Counted from the stretch's first letter, positions 1 through 8,784 are shown. The stretch: DNA of 42,507 nt from Gammaproteobacteria bacterium (GCA_018822845.1 JAHJJD010000059.1:1-42507), one strand, 5' to 3'. A program made the numbers and translations. The notes: generated by a model from the letters alone, not told the origin.

Positions 1-816
1 AATGACATCAAGCCGGGTGACGTGTATGTGGCTCCGGGTGTGCATTCCTACCAGATTGTGGAGGTGACGGATGCGGGGATTGCTGAAGTCATGGCGTCCA
101 CTACGCCCAAGCAGGCACGTTACCTGCTGCGTACCCCTTCTTTCCCGTTCTATGTGCCTGAGGACAAACGTCTGGGGGATGGGTATCGCCGTTTCAAGCA
201 GCCGCAAAACATTGGCGCGCCAGCTTCAGCGCAGCCTGGTTATAGCGAAGAGCAGTTCCGCCTTGCGGCAGACCTGAATTATGACTATGTTGCGTTTACT
301 GACATCATTTCCCAGAAACTGGGCAAGCGCGCAGAAAAGCCGGATGAAAAAACCATGCGCTTGTTGCTTGCGCTATGCATGTATGCCAATGACCGCAGTG
401 TGTATGTATATGATGCCTTGTGGTATTTGCAGAAAATTCGCAACGAAGGCCGTCGCTGCTTGAATGCGAAGGAATATGACGACCATTCTACCCCTGGTCG
501 TGATAAGCGCCTGAAAATGTTCTTTGATTCCATTCGTCGCCATTTGGATCATGTTGGGCGGTTTGACCCGCGTTCGCAGCCAGCACGCTGGGCAAAAGCA
601 GTATTCTCCAATGATCAGCCGCCACCACAGGAGATGAAAAGCCTGAACAACTTCTGCTTGGTGCAAATGACGTTGGGTGAAGAGTATTACATGACCTTGC
701 GCGAGTTGCGCCAGAATGTAGATGCAGGTTCGCTGGTGTCTGATCCTCATGCGCCATTGCCATTCCGCTGGGGTGTTGCAAAAGAACCGTATAATTCAGG
801 GTGCCCATCCTATTAA
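1..816 (+). CDS. Hypothetical protein, 5'-truncated by the window edge
   Basis: The frame is open from base 1 (N-D-I-K-P-G-D...) to a TAA at 814-816, so the start lies upstream. A GTG at 22 is an in-frame codon rather than a convincing start, since no ribosome binding site precedes it. About 271 residues are visible. The product is soluble-looking, rich in charged and aromatic residues, with no signal peptide or membrane segment in this part. The first visible residues (IKPGDVYVAPGVHSY) faintly resemble the D-x-x-P-G-D strand of CHAP or NlpC/P60-like folds, but the catalytic Cys and His cannot be assigned. I do not recognise the family. A weak GC hairpin overlaps the end of the gene (about 800-826). 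Confidence 0.6.
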   Translation, partial: NDIKPGDVYVAPGVHSYQIVEVTDAGIAEVMASTTPKQARYLLRTPSFPFYVPEDKRLGDGYRRFKQPQNIGAPASAQPGYSEEQFRLAADLNYDYVAFTDIISQKLGKRAEKPDEKTMRLLLALCMYANDRSVYVYDALWYLQKIRNEGRRCLNAKEYDDHSTPGRDKRLKMFFDSIRRHLDHVGRFDPRSQPARWAKAVFSNDQPPPQEMKSLNNFCLVQMTLGEEYYMTLRELRQNVDAGSLVSDPHAPLPFRWGVAKEPYNSGCPSY

Positions 817-944
817 GGTTGGGTACTCTTTAGGCGGGATAAACTCGCCGTAAAGCGTCGATTTTCATAACCATTAATATATGACGCATGGTAGGGAGTC
901 TGATTGTGTTGTAGTGTTCTGTTGCGTTTGCAAGAGAGGGGTAA

Positions 945-1661
945 ATGAAAAGTGGTAGTGTAAAAGCGCCTGTTTTTTCCAGATTAACGGCGTTGACTCT
1001 GCTGGGAGTCATTCTGGTTGTGGGGGGCGTGTCAGGTTGCTCCAGCCAACAAGCCAAGGCTGTGGATGTTAAACGTTCCGCTCCGGCGCGGGCGACTTTG
1101 GCGACGCCTGAGCGTCTTTCCTATGCGGCGTTGGATCGGTTGCGTCACCGGGTTTATTATGATGGGCGTTATATTCCTATCAGTTATCCAAATGGTGATG
1201 TTCCTGCCAGTATGGGTGTGTGTACGGATACGGTGATCCGTTCCTATCGGAAGCTGGGTGTCGATCTTCAGCGCTTGGTGCATGAAGATATGTCGCGGAA
1301 TTTCTATTCCTATCCAAATTTGTCCAAATGGGGTTTGAGTGCGCCTGATGCCAATATTGATCACCGCAGGGTGCATAATCTCAAAGCGTATTTTACTCGC
1401 CATGGGGGCAGGCTGCCGGTAACCTCCAATTCGGCAGATTACCGCCCAGGTGATTTGGTGACCTGGAGTCTGGGGGGGGATCAGGAACATATTGGTATTG
1501 TGGTCAACCGTAAATCTTCTGCCGACCCTAATCGCCACCTGATTGTGCATAACATTGGGGAGGGGGAAAGGATGGAAGATGTGCTGTTCAAGATGCCGAT
1601 TACGGGCCATTTCCGCTATTTTCCTGGTAATGGGAGGGCGGTTTACGCTTCTGCCCGTTAA
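945..1661 (+). CDS. DUF1287 family lipoprotein (YijF-like, NlpC/P60-like fold)
   Basis: A 238-residue protein starting at ATG 945 behind GAGAGGGG. It has a hydrophobic signal segment (about 12-30) ending in a lipobox V-S-G-C with Cys32, so it is probably a lipid-anchored envelope protein. The body carries the DUF1287 signature: YYDGRYIPISYPNGDVP (71-87), then G-V-C-T-D with Cys93, D-Y-R-P-G-D-L-V-T-W (about 165-174), Glu-His-Ile-Gly with His182, and V-H-N with His202. The Cys/His pair is arranged as in NlpC/P60-related cysteine hydrolases, and DUF1287 is related to that fold; the substrate is unknown. The gene stands alone between an unidentified gene and a strong terminator. Confidence is high for the family and low for function. 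Confidence 0.85.
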   Translation: MKSGSVKAPVFSRLTALTLLGVILVVGGVSGCSSQQAKAVDVKRSAPARATLATPERLSYAALDRLRHRVYYDGRYIPISYPNGDVPASMGVCTDTVIRSYRKLGVDLQRLVHEDMSRNFYSYPNLSKWGLSAPDANIDHRRVHNLKAYFTRHGGRLPVTSNSADYRPGDLVTWSLGGDQEHIGIVVNRKSSADPNRHLIVHNIGEGERMEDVLFKMPITGHFRYFPGNGRAVYASAR

Positions 1662-1693
1662 AATTGCCTCTCAGGATGGCTTTCGATAAGTTA

Positions 1694-1719
1694 AGCCCCC
1701 GCATGCCGGGGGCTTTTTC
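1694..1719 (+). terminator. Rho-independent terminator after the DUF1287 gene
   Basis: Stem AGCCCCCG (1694-1701) pairs perfectly with CGGGGGCT (1707-1714) around a 5-nt loop and is followed by a run of T. It isolates the DUF1287 gene from the ribosomal operon downstream. Confidence 0.9.
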
Positions 1720-1742
1720 TTGATAAGCAGCGCAATCAAGGC

Positions 1743-1770
1743 TTCACTTTTTCTGAAATTAACGTAGAAT
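1743..1770 (+). promoter_or_regulatory. Candidate sigma-70 promoter of rpsP-rimM-trmD-rplS
   Basis: TTCACT (1743-1748), a 16-nt spacer and TAGAAT (1765-1770) form a plausible -35/-10 pair. It lies just after the upstream terminator and gives a leader of about 57 nt before rpsP. The -35 matches consensus at only four positions. Confidence 0.45.
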
Positions 1771-1833
1771 TGCGCGTTTACTTCGGGCAGGTACTCTGTC
1801 CTCGTTAACTGATTTGGTTTTTAAGGTTTAATA

Positions 1834-2088
1834 ATGGTCAATATCCGTCTGGCTAGAGGTGGCGCGAAAAAGCGTCCATTTTACCATATCGTCGTAAGCG
1901 ACAAGCGTAAGCCGCGTGACAGTGGCTACATTGAGCGCATCGGTTACTTCAACCCGGTTGCCCGTGGTCAGGAAGTCCGCCTGCACATTGAGCAGGATCG
2001 CGTGGCTTACTGGGTGGGTTGTGGCGCACAGCCTACCGATCGCGTCGCCAGGCTGCTGAAAGAAACAGCCGAAACTGCTGCTGCCTGA
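1834..2088 (+). CDS. rpsP: 30S ribosomal protein bS16
   Basis: An 84-residue protein, the normal length of bS16, beginning [10 protein letters not shown] and containing [12 protein letters not shown] and G-Y-F-N-P, which are diagnostic for the family. bS16 binds 16S rRNA in the 5' domain and helps 30S assembly. It is the first gene of a four-gene operon with rimM, trmD and rplS, the usual order in proteobacteria. The leader is unusually AT-rich compared with the gene (GGTTTTTAAGGTTTAATA before the ATG), with AAGG as the likely ribosome binding site. Confidence 0.97.
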   Translation: MVNIRLARGGAKKRPFYHIVVSDKRKPRDSGYIERIGYFNPVARGQEVRLHIEQDRVAYWVGCGAQPTDRVARLLKETAETAAA

Positions 2089-2095
2089 GAATAAC

Positions 2096-2602
2096 ATGTC
2101 CATACCCGAGATGGTGACGTTGGGGAAAGTCTCCGGCGTATTTGGCGTTAAGGGTTGGGTGAAAGTGTTTTCCTATACCAGCGAGCGTGATGGGATCCTG
2201 AGTTATGAACCTTGGTTCCTGAAAATTGCGGGTGAATGGGAGGCATTCAGGATTGCGGCGAGCCAGTCCCAGGCAAAAGGCATTGTTGTCTTGTTTGAGG
2301 GAATGGTTGACCGTGATCAGGCGCAAACCCTGATTGGTTGCGAAATCGCTGTTCCCCGTGAGCAGTTGCGTAATCTGGGCAACGGTGAATACTACTGGAC
2401 AGACCTGATTGGTCTGGACGTGGTAACCACCGAAGGTATTGCGCTAGGCAAGATTGGGCAATTGTTTGAAACCGGTTCCAATGATGTCATGGTGGTAAAC
2501 GGAGACAGGGAGCGCCTGCTGCCGTGGATCATGAATGATGTAGTCAAGGCAGTTTCACTGGAAGAAAACAAGATTCTGGTGGATTGGGATCCGGAGTTCT
2601 AG
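2096..2602 (+). CDS. rimM: Ribosome maturation factor RimM
   Basis: A 168-residue protein, typical RimM length. The N-terminal RimM domain has the [15 protein letters not shown] motif (about 11-25). The C-terminal PRC barrel has Y-Y-W-T-D-L-I-G (about 100-107), then G-S-N-D-V and L-L-P-W-I (about 141-145). RimM binds uS19 and assists maturation of the 3' domain of the 30S subunit. It starts 7 nt after rpsP and is followed 4 nt later by trmD, so the genes are cotranscribed and probably translationally coupled. Confidence 0.96.
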   Translation: MSIPEMVTLGKVSGVFGVKGWVKVFSYTSERDGILSYEPWFLKIAGEWEAFRIAASQSQAKGIVVLFEGMVDRDQAQTLIGCEIAVPREQLRNLGNGEYYWTDLIGLDVVTTEGIALGKIGQLFETGSNDVMVVNGDRERLLPWIMNDVVKAVSLEENKILVDWDPEF

Positions 2603-2606
2603 GCTG

Positions 2607-3356
2607 ATGCGGTTTGATGTCATCACACTGTTTCCCGAGTTGGTAGAGGCTGTTGTAAACAGCGGCGTAACTGGCAGGGCAGTAGAGCGGGGCATCATTG
2701 AACTGAAACAGTGGAATCCACGTGATTTTGCTAGCGATGTTCACCGTACAGTTGATGCCCGGCCTTACGGCGGAGGCCCCGGCATGGTGATGCAGGCTGA
2801 TTGCCTGTTACAGGCCATTCGGGCGGCTCGACAGGAAAATCCGGGAAAAGTGGTGTACCTCAGTCCGCAAGGTGTGCCCCTGAACCAGCAAATGGTCAGC
2901 CAGTTTGCAGCGGAAGAAAGTTTAATCCTGCTTTGTGGGCGTTACGAAGGTATCGACGAGCGCATCATTGAGCTGGAAGTGGATTTGGAATGTTCAATTG
3001 GCGACTACGTGCTCAGTGGCGGTGAGCTGGGAGCAATGGTGCTGATTGATGCAGTAACCCGCTTGTTGCCGGGAACGCTTGGGCATGATGACTCAGCGGT
3101 TCAGGATTCGTTTTTTGACGGATTGCTGGATTGCCCGCATTATACCCGCCCCGAAGTACTGGAAGGGCTGAATGTTCCGGCAGTACTGAAAAGTGGCAAT
3201 CACGCGGATATTGCCCGTTGGCGCAAAAAACAGGCGCTCGGCAGAACCTGGCAACGCAGGCCGGATTTATTGCAGGCACGACAGTTGACGAAGAGTGAGC
3301 AGGCGTTGCTTGACGAGTATATAAACGAGTTTGAAAGAAGTACGAAACTTCATTAG
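2607..3356 (+). CDS. trmD: tRNA (guanine37-N1)-methyltransferase TrmD
   Basis: A 249-residue SPOUT-class enzyme that transfers a methyl group from S-adenosylmethionine to N1 of G37 in tRNAs, preventing +1 frameshifting. Visible family motifs are [11 protein letters not shown] at the start, [10 protein letters not shown] (about 52-61), [16 protein letters not shown] (about 110-120), and the trefoil-knot segment [11 protein letters not shown]. The length matches the E. coli enzyme (255 residues). It sits between rimM and rplS with gaps of 4 and 9 nt. The functional call is secure. Confidence 0.97.
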   Translation: MRFDVITLFPELVEAVVNSGVTGRAVERGIIELKQWNPRDFASDVHRTVDARPYGGGPGMVMQADCLLQAIRAARQENPGKVVYLSPQGVPLNQQMVSQFAAEESLILLCGRYEGIDERIIELEVDLECSIGDYVLSGGELGAMVLIDAVTRLLPGTLGHDDSAVQDSFFDGLLDCPHYTRPEVLEGLNVPAVLKSGNHADIARWRKKQALGRTWQRRPDLLQARQLTKSEQALLDEYINEFERSTKLH

Positions 3357-3365
3357 AGGATCATC

Positions 3366-3710
3366 ATGAGCACGATTATTCAACAACTTGAACAAGAGCA
3401 GATGACGAAGGTAATCCCTGTATTCAATCCAGGTGATACCGTCGTGGTTCAGGTGCGTGTAAAGGAAGGCGACAAGGAACGCCAGCAGGCTTACGAAGGC
3501 GTTGTCATTGCCAAGAAAAATCGTGGCCTGAACTCATCTTTCACCGTGCGTAAGATGTCTTACGGTGAAGGTGTCGAGCGTGTGTTCCAGACTTACAGTA
3601 ACAGCATCGCCAGCATCGAAGTGAAGCGCAGTGGTGATGTGCGTCGCGCCAAGCTGTACTACCTGCGTGGTCGTACTGGTAAGGCTGCACGTATCAAGGA
3701 AAAAGTCTGA
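3366..3710 (+). CDS. rplS: 50S ribosomal protein bL19
   Basis: A 114-residue protein of standard bL19 length, with F-N-P-G-D-T-V-V-V (about 20-28), [16 protein letters not shown] (about 59-74) and the basic C-terminus [16 protein letters not shown]. bL19 lies at the 30S-50S interface. It closes the rpsP operon; the ribosome binding site is TTAGAGGATC shortly before the ATG. A GC hairpin about 20 nt after the stop may be the operon's end. Confidence 0.97.
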   Translation: MSTIIQQLEQEQMTKVIPVFNPGDTVVVQVRVKEGDKERQQAYEGVVIAKKNRGLNSSFTVRKMSYGEGVERVFQTYSNSIASIEVKRSGDVRRAKLYYLRGRTGKAARIKEKV

Positions 3711-3727
3711 TTCCTGTCTTATGTTTG

Positions 3728-3757
3728 GGGTTGGCAGTATTTATGTGACGCCAACCC
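3728..3757 (+). terminator. Possible hairpin terminator after rplS
   Basis: GGGTTGGC (3728-3735) and GCCAACCC (3750-3757) form a perfect 8-bp stem with a 14-nt loop. No clear T-run follows, so this could be an attenuating or mRNA-stabilising hairpin rather than an intrinsic terminator. Nothing else recognisable lies between it and 3890. Confidence 0.4.
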
Positions 3758-3906
3758 TAGGCTTATATCCTGTCCTTCTATTGCTTTGTCTGGCGTAATG
3801 ACTCCGGGCAAAAGTGTCGCTCGTCCCAATTTTTTATACGTTGGTTTTGCTGTCTTCAGGCTGTAATAGTCCGTTCTTCACCGAATGCTGTACATGGAGG
3901 TGGGCA

Positions 3907-3969
3907 ATGCCTATCATTGGCTGCATTAAACATCTAAAAATAACGGAATTTTTGTATCTGGGGGCGTGA
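3907..3969 (+). CDS. 20-codon leader ORF directly abutting the GGDEF-EAL gene
   Basis: ATG 3907 follows a consensus Shine-Dalgarno GGAGGT (3896-3901) at ideal spacing and encodes 20 residues (MPIIGCIKHLK ITEFLYLGA). It ends at TGA 3967-3969, immediately before the GTG start of the GGDEF-EAL gene (TGA-GTG). Both are in the same frame, so only this TGA separates them. The signal is stronger than the one for the main gene, which suggests termination-reinitiation coupling or a regulatory leader peptide. The alternatives are a nonsense codon in a once longer gene, or TGA readthrough. The short length keeps confidence moderate. Confidence 0.45.
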   Translation: MPIIGCIKHLKITEFLYLGA

Positions 3970-5781
3970 GTGCTTGATCTGTTGTCAAACTCTACCATTT
4001 TGGCTTATCTGCTGCTGGCGGTTGTTGCCACCCTGTGCGCTGCGGCATTGTTCATTGCGCGGCGCAAAATGGAAAGTGAATTGTATCTTGCGCAGCAAAA
4101 CATGTTGGTGTCAGCATTGGCGGATGTCACTGAACTGGCGTTGGTAGTTGATGCGCGGGGTATGGTGGATTTCCTCAATCCGGCGGCAGAAAGGGTGCTC
4201 AAGTACAAGATCCGCAGTGCGCGCGGCAAGCATTATGCCGAGATCTTCTCCCTGATTGATCCACTTTCGCGCGAGCAGATTCCCTGGCTGGAGAAAGCCA
4301 AGCAGAGCGATCGCTCCATCGTACAACGAGCCTTGTTGAATGTGGCAGGGTTGGGGGAGTTGCAGGTTAATTACACGGCGCACCCGATTCATTACGCCGA
4401 GATGGATGAGCCGCTTTATATATTGCTGTTACGCGACCAGACGGAGCTGCACGCCATGCAGGTAAGGCTGGATCACATAGAAATGCATGACCAGCAAACC
4501 ATGTTGCTGAACCGCAAAAGCTTCGAATTGCGCATGAAAGTGGCAATCGATCAGGTTCGGCAGCATGGGGTAAAACATTGTTTTTGTCTGATTTCGATGG
4601 ATCAGTTCAAACTGGTCAACGACTCGATGGGGCATAGTGCTGGTGATGTGCTGATTGAACGCATTTCCCGGATGCTCAAGGAAGAAATTGATAGTCGCCG
4701 TGACATTCTGGCCCGTCTGGGCGGTGATGAATTCGGCATACTGTTCCAGGAGCAGGAACCTTCTGTGGTGATTCGCGCTGCTGAGCAAATCCGCCAACGT
4801 CTGGAAAACCATGAGTTTGTCTGGAACAAGATGCGTCAGCGGGTGACGGCCAGTATTGCTTTCGTACCTTTTTACAAAGGGCTTGCGACCCCCAACCGTA
4901 TCCTCTCGGTGGCTGATGCTGCCTGCCGTGTTGCCAAGTCCAAGGGTGGCAACCGCATCCATATTTATAAACCAAATGATCAGGAAGTGCTCAAGCAGCG
5001 TGGGAATATGGTTTGGCTGGGACGCCTGAAAAAAGCGTTTGAGGCAGGGAATTTCAAGCTGGTGGCTCAGCCCATCCATCCTTTGTCACCAGCAGAATTT
5101 CGGCGGCCTTTCCACCATTATGAAGTGCTGATCCGACTGTATGACGAGAATAATCAGTCGGTTCCACCGGATGAATTCATTCCGGCAGCAGAATACTATT
5201 CCATGATGCCGCGCCTGGATCGCTGGGTTGTTAAAACGCTGCTACATGCACTCAGGGATATTACCCAGCAAGTGCCGCTGCCGGTTTTTGCAGTCAACCT
5301 GTCGGGGCAAAGTCTGGATGAGCCGGATTTCCTGCAATTCGTGCTGGATGAAATCCAGGCGGCAGGTGTCTGTCCTGATATGATCTGTTTTGAGATTACC
5401 GAGCGTGTCGCTATCCACAACCTTGATCTGGCGGGGACTTTTATTGACACCCTGAAAAAGCTTGGGTGCAGTTTCTCGCTGGATGATTTCGGAACGGGGG
5501 TCAGTTCTTTCAGCTATCTGAAATCCCTGCCGGTGGATTACCTGAAAATCGACGGCAGTTTCATCAAGGATATCCTCACGGATGAAGTGGCGCAGGCGAT
5601 GGTGCGCTCTGTCAATCAGGTGGGGCATATGATGGGCGTTCGCGTTATTGCAGAGTATGTCGAAACTGACCGGGTCATTCAGCTTCTGCGCGAGATTGGT
5701 GTAGACTTCGGCCAGGGTTACGGCATTTCCAGGCCTATCCCGATTAACGAAGCCATTGCCAACCATATACATAAAGGCTGA
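3970..5781 (+). CDS. Membrane-anchored PAS-GGDEF-EAL cyclic-di-GMP signalling protein
   Basis: A 603-residue protein with an N-terminal membrane helix (about 8-30), a PAS domain (about 45-160), a GGDEF diguanylate cyclase domain (about 165-335) and a C-terminal EAL phosphodiesterase domain (about 345-600). The GGDEF motif at 251-255 is intact. The RxxD inhibitory site five residues upstream reads S-R-R-D, so product feedback binding is probably weak. In the EAL domain the signature is E-V-L at 385, but the catalytic set looks complete: N-L-S-G, I-T-E, D505-D506-F-G, K526-I-D and A-E-Y-V-E. It could therefore make, degrade or only sense cyclic-di-GMP. GTG is the only sensible start given the TGA just upstream. 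It probably sets surface-attached or filamentous growth in response to a PAS-sensed signal. Confidence 0.93.
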   Translation: MLDLLSNSTILAYLLLAVVATLCAAALFIARRKMESELYLAQQNMLVSALADVTELALVVDARGMVDFLNPAAERVLKYKIRSARGKHYAEIFSLIDPLSREQIPWLEKAKQSDRSIVQRALLNVAGLGELQVNYTAHPIHYAEMDEPLYILLLRDQTELHAMQVRLDHIEMHDQQTMLLNRKSFELRMKVAIDQVRQHGVKHCFCLISMDQFKLVNDSMGHSAGDVLIERISRMLKEEIDSRRDILARLGGDEFGILFQEQEPSVVIRAAEQIRQRLENHEFVWNKMRQRVTASIAFVPFYKGLATPNRILSVADAACRVAKSKGGNRIHIYKPNDQEVLKQRGNMVWLGRLKKAFEAGNFKLVAQPIHPLSPAEFRRPFHHYEVLIRLYDENNQSVPPDEFIPAAEYYSMMPRLDRWVVKTLLHALRDITQQVPLPVFAVNLSGQSLDEPDFLQFVLDEIQAAGVCPDMICFEITERVAIHNLDLAGTFIDTLKKLGCSFSLDDFGTGVSSFSYLKSLPVDYLKIDGSFIKDILTDEVAQAMVRSVNQVGHMMGVRVIAEYVETDRVIQLLREIGVDFGQGYGISRPIPINEAIANHIHKG

Positions 5782-5789
5782 ATACACGG

Positions 5790-7139
5790 ATGAAAATTCA
5801 TATTCTGGGTATCTGCGGAACCTTCATGGGCGGTATTGCCCTGCTGGCGCGTGAAAAAGGCCACGCTGTCACCGGTTCGGATACCAATGTATACCCTCCC
5901 ATGAGCACCATGCTGGCGGAGCAGGGGGTAGACATCATGCAGGGCTATCAGTCGCAGGATTTGCCCGAAGATGCTGATGCCATCGTGGTCGGTAATGTCA
6001 TGAAACGCGGGCTGGAAGTGGTGGAATATCTGCTTGACCGCAATCTGCCTTACATTTCCGGTCCGCAATGGCTGGGGGAAAACATTCTGCGTGATCGCTG
6101 GGTATTGGCGGTAGCGGGAACGCATGGCAAAACCACGACTTCCAGCATGCTGGCCTGGATTCTGGAATATGCTGGTTTGAAACCCGGTTTCCTTATCGGC
6201 GGCGTTCCGGAAAATTTTGGCATATCAGCCCGGCTGGGTGAATCCCCCTTCTTTGTGGTGGAAGCCGACGAATACGACACAGCCTTTTTCGACAAGCGTT
6301 CCAAGTTTGTGCATTACCACCCGCGCACGGTCATTTTGAACAATCTGGAATATGACCACGCCGACATTTTCCCTAATGTGGAAGCCATCAAGACCCAGTT
6401 TCACCATTTGATGCGTACCGTGCCGGGCAGTGGTTTGGCCGTTGTCAATGCACAAGACACCAATCTCTCGGATACTTTGACGATGGGTTGCTGGACGCCG
6501 GTTGAAACCTTTGCCGATGGCGACTGGGAAGCGGAGTATCTACAAGCCGATGGCAGTGAATTCCGTGTGTTCTGCAAGGGCGAAGAGCAGGGCGTTGTGC
6601 ATTGGGAATTGCTGGGTGAGCATAACGTCAATAATGCATTGGCAGCGATTGCAGCGGCGCGTCATGCGGGTGTGCCGACGGCGCATGCAATTGCGGCACT
6701 GGCTGAATTCCAGGGTGTGAAACGGCGGATGCAGATACGTGGTGAAGTGCGTGGCGTGATGGTATACGATGATTTCGCCCATCATCCGACGGCGATTGCG
6801 ACGACATTGGCGGGTTTGCGGGCAAAAGTGGGCAAGGCACGCATTATTGCGCTGCTTGAGCCGCGTTCCAATACCATGCGTATGGGTACGCACAAGGCGC
6901 AACTGGCAGCATCCTTGCAAGCGGCTGACGATGTGTTTCTTTACCAGCCACAAGGTCTGGGCTGGGATTTGGCGGATGTAGTGGCGGAAATGGGTGAAAA
7001 AGGCCAGTTACTGCATGATATTGATGAGCTGGCTGCTGCCGCCACGCAACTGGCGCGAGCAGGAGACCATATTCTGGTTATGAGTAATGGCGGTTTTGGC
7101 GGCATCCATGACAAGCTGTTGGCGAAACTGGCCGACTGA
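5790..7139 (+). CDS. mpl: UDP-N-acetylmuramate:L-alanyl-gamma-D-glutamyl-meso-diaminopimelate ligase
   Basis: A 449-residue Mur-ligase-family enzyme of peptidoglycan recycling that joins the recovered tripeptide to UDP-MurNAc in the cytoplasm. It begins M-K-I-H-I-L-G-I-C-G-T-F-M-G-G, the Mpl-specific variant of the Mur N-terminal domain. It has the ATP loop A-G-T-H-G-K-T-T-T-S (about 109-118), E-A-D-E-Y-D-T-A-F-F-D-K-R (about 157-169) and the late D-D-F-A-H-H-P-T motif that Mpl shares with MurC. Length matches E. coli Mpl (457). It follows the GGDEF-EAL gene by 8 nt and precedes ubiX by 12 nt, the three probably forming one transcript although their functions are unrelated. Confidence 0.95.
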   Translation: MKIHILGICGTFMGGIALLAREKGHAVTGSDTNVYPPMSTMLAEQGVDIMQGYQSQDLPEDADAIVVGNVMKRGLEVVEYLLDRNLPYISGPQWLGENILRDRWVLAVAGTHGKTTTSSMLAWILEYAGLKPGFLIGGVPENFGISARLGESPFFVVEADEYDTAFFDKRSKFVHYHPRTVILNNLEYDHADIFPNVEAIKTQFHHLMRTVPGSGLAVVNAQDTNLSDTLTMGCWTPVETFADGDWEAEYLQADGSEFRVFCKGEEQGVVHWELLGEHNVNNALAAIAAARHAGVPTAHAIAALAEFQGVKRRMQIRGEVRGVMVYDDFAHHPTAIATTLAGLRAKVGKARIIALLEPRSNTMRMGTHKAQLAASLQAADDVFLYQPQGLGWDLADVVAEMGEKGQLLHDIDELAAAATQLARAGDHILVMSNGGFGGIHDKLLAKLAD

Positions 7140-7151
7140 GGTATTGCCTGT

Positions 7152-7763
7152 TTGAAAACCATCACCCTGATCATGACTGGCGCATCCGGTACGCAATATG
7201 GCTTGCGCCTGCTGGAACTCCTGCTACAGGCTGGTTGCCGTGTCTATCTGTTGTTGTCACGCCCGGCACAGCTGGTGGTGAACATGGAAACCGAGCATCA
7301 GTTACCAGGGCGCGCCAGCGAAATACAGGCGTATTTCAGCCAGTTGTACGGCGCGCAGCCGGGGCAGTTGCAGGCGTTTGAACGGGAGCAATGGATCGCG
7401 CCGATTGCCAGTGGCAGTGGTGTGGCGGATGCAACCGTGGTATGCCCCTGCACCACCGGAACACTTTCTGCGATTGCCTGTGGCAGCAGTCGTAACCTGC
7501 TTGAAAGGGCGCTGGATGTCTGTCTGAAAGAACGTAAAAAGCTGATTTTAGTGGTGCGTGAAACGCCATTTTCCGAAATTCATCTGGAAAACATGCTGAA
7601 ACTGGCGCGGATGGGGGTTATCATCATGCCCGCCAATCCGGGCTTTTATAACCGCCCGACATCCGTGCAGGAATTGGTTGATTTCATGGTGGCGCGGGTA
7701 CTGGATCATCTGGATATTCCGCAGACGCTGATGCCGCGTTGGGGCGAAACCCCGCGGGAATGA
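7152..7763 (+). CDS. ubiX: Flavin prenyltransferase UbiX
   Basis: A 203-residue flavoprotein of the UbiX/Pad1 family, which makes the prenylated FMN used by the decarboxylase UbiD in ubiquinone synthesis. Key segments are the N-terminal M-T-G-A-S-G-T-Q-Y-G nucleotide loop (about 10-19), C-P-C-T-T-G-T-L-S-A-I-A-C-G (about 97-110), L-E-R-A-L-D-V-C-L-K-E and V-V-R-E-T-P-F-S, all typical. The start is TTG 7152: GAGG at 7138-7141 is correctly spaced, and the next ATG would fall inside the FMN loop. No ubiD is in the window. Confidence 0.95.
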   Translation: MKTITLIMTGASGTQYGLRLLELLLQAGCRVYLLLSRPAQLVVNMETEHQLPGRASEIQAYFSQLYGAQPGQLQAFEREQWIAPIASGSGVADATVVCPCTTGTLSAIACGSSRNLLERALDVCLKERKKLILVVRETPFSEIHLENMLKLARMGVIIMPANPGFYNRPTSVQELVDFMVARVLDHLDIPQTLMPRWGETPRE

Positions 7764-7797
7764 CACGAATTTTTATTTCATATACAGGAGCAATGCC

Positions 7798-8166
7798 ATG
7801 GCGACCATGGAAATGACCGCGCAGGATTTTGAAGAGACCATCACCACCAATGACATCGTAATCATTGATTTCTGGGCACCGTGGTGCGGGCCTTGCCGCT
7901 CTTTCGCACCAATCTTTGAGAAGGTTTCCGACAATCACACTGATATCGTGTTCGCCAAGGTGAATACCGAGGAAGAGCAGGAACTGGCTGGCCACTTCCA
8001 GATCCGTTCCATTCCTACCCTGATGATTTTCCGTGAACAGGTCATCCTGTTTGCAGAAGCAGGCATGTTGAGCGAACCGCAACTGGAACAGGTTATCAGC
8101 AAGGTGCGTGAACTGGATATGACCAAAGTGCACGCTGATATCGCAGCGCAGCAACCGCAGCAGTAA
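7798..8166 (+). CDS. Thioredoxin family protein
   Basis: A 122-residue cytoplasmic thioredoxin with F-W-A-P-W-C-G-P-C (active-site Cys30 and Cys33) and the cis-proline segment S-I-P-T-L-M-I-F (about 71-78). It has no signal peptide. It is slightly longer than TrxA because of a Gln-rich tail (A-A-Q-Q-P-Q-Q). AGGAG lies a few bases before the ATG. It probably reduces protein disulfides with thioredoxin reductase as electron donor. Whether it is the main TrxA or an accessory thioredoxin cannot be decided here. It ends 3 nt from the convergent gene. Confidence 0.92.
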   Translation: MATMEMTAQDFEETITTNDIVIIDFWAPWCGPCRSFAPIFEKVSDNHTDIVFAKVNTEEEQELAGHFQIRSIPTLMIFREQVILFAEAGMLSEPQLEQVISKVRELDMTKVHADIAAQQPQQ

Positions 8167-8169
8167 TCG

Positions 8170-8784
8170 TCAAATTCCCCACAGGGCAAAGCCGCAAATC
8201 AGGCCAACGGCGATAATGCCGTAAAGCTCGATGGCTTTGCCCCTTCCCCACACTGTCAGGGCAGAGGCTGTTTCCGGCAATTCATTCAGACCATTTTCTG
8301 CCGCCCGTTGCAGATCATCCAGCAACAAATGCAGCAAATAACCGGTTCCGGCGGCAATGAATGCAGGCAGGGCAACAACATAACCGGCTGTCAGATAAGC
8401 GACCCAGGCAACGCCCATCGACAGGCAGACGGCGGAGATAACCGAGTGTGTGCGGCTGCCACGGTTTATAACGTCATGCAGCAAGCTCCAGAAACGGGAA
8501 ACCATGAACAGGGAAAGCGCTACCGACAGCACCAGATCGGTTGGCCGGTAAAAAAACTGGATGGATGGTACAATGATTGCCGCCAACTGCGTCAATGTTT
8601 TGGTGATCCTGAAGTTGAGTGAATTTTCGTCGTCAATATCCGGCAGCAGTCCACCTACATAGCCGCTGAGCGCGACAGCGCCAGTTGCGTACCATTCGAG
8701 TTCTGGCAGCATGGTAAATGCAGTTGCTCCTGCGCCAATCCCTACTGCCATGGCAGCCATTTGATGCATCATGCACTTGGTCAT
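8170..8784 (-). CDS. YdjM-like inner-membrane metal-dependent hydrolase (DUF457)
   Basis: A multi-pass membrane protein of about 204 residues. It contains the DUF457/YdjM signature blocks: an early H-Q-M-A-A segment, G-G-L-L-P-D-I-D-D, R-G-S-R-T-H-S and H-L-L-L-D-D-L. The conserved Asp and His residues are the presumed metal ligands; in E. coli YdjM is an SOS-induced inner-membrane protein. An ATG at 8799 would add five residues, but the promoter just upstream places transcription start at about 8797. I therefore prefer ATG 8784, which follows GGGGAAACGGGTT. The gene converges on the thioredoxin gene. Function beyond the family is unknown. Confidence 0.82.
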   Translation of the reverse strand: MTKCMMHQMAAMAVGIGAGATAFTMLPELEWYATGAVALSGYVGGLLPDIDDENSLNFRITKTLTQLAAIIVPSIQFFYRPTDLVLSVALSLFMVSRFWSLLHDVINRGSRTHSVISAVCLSMGVAWVAYLTAGYVVALPAFIAAGTGYLLHLLLDDLQRAAENGLNELPETASALTVWGRGKAIELYGIIAVGLICGFALWGI

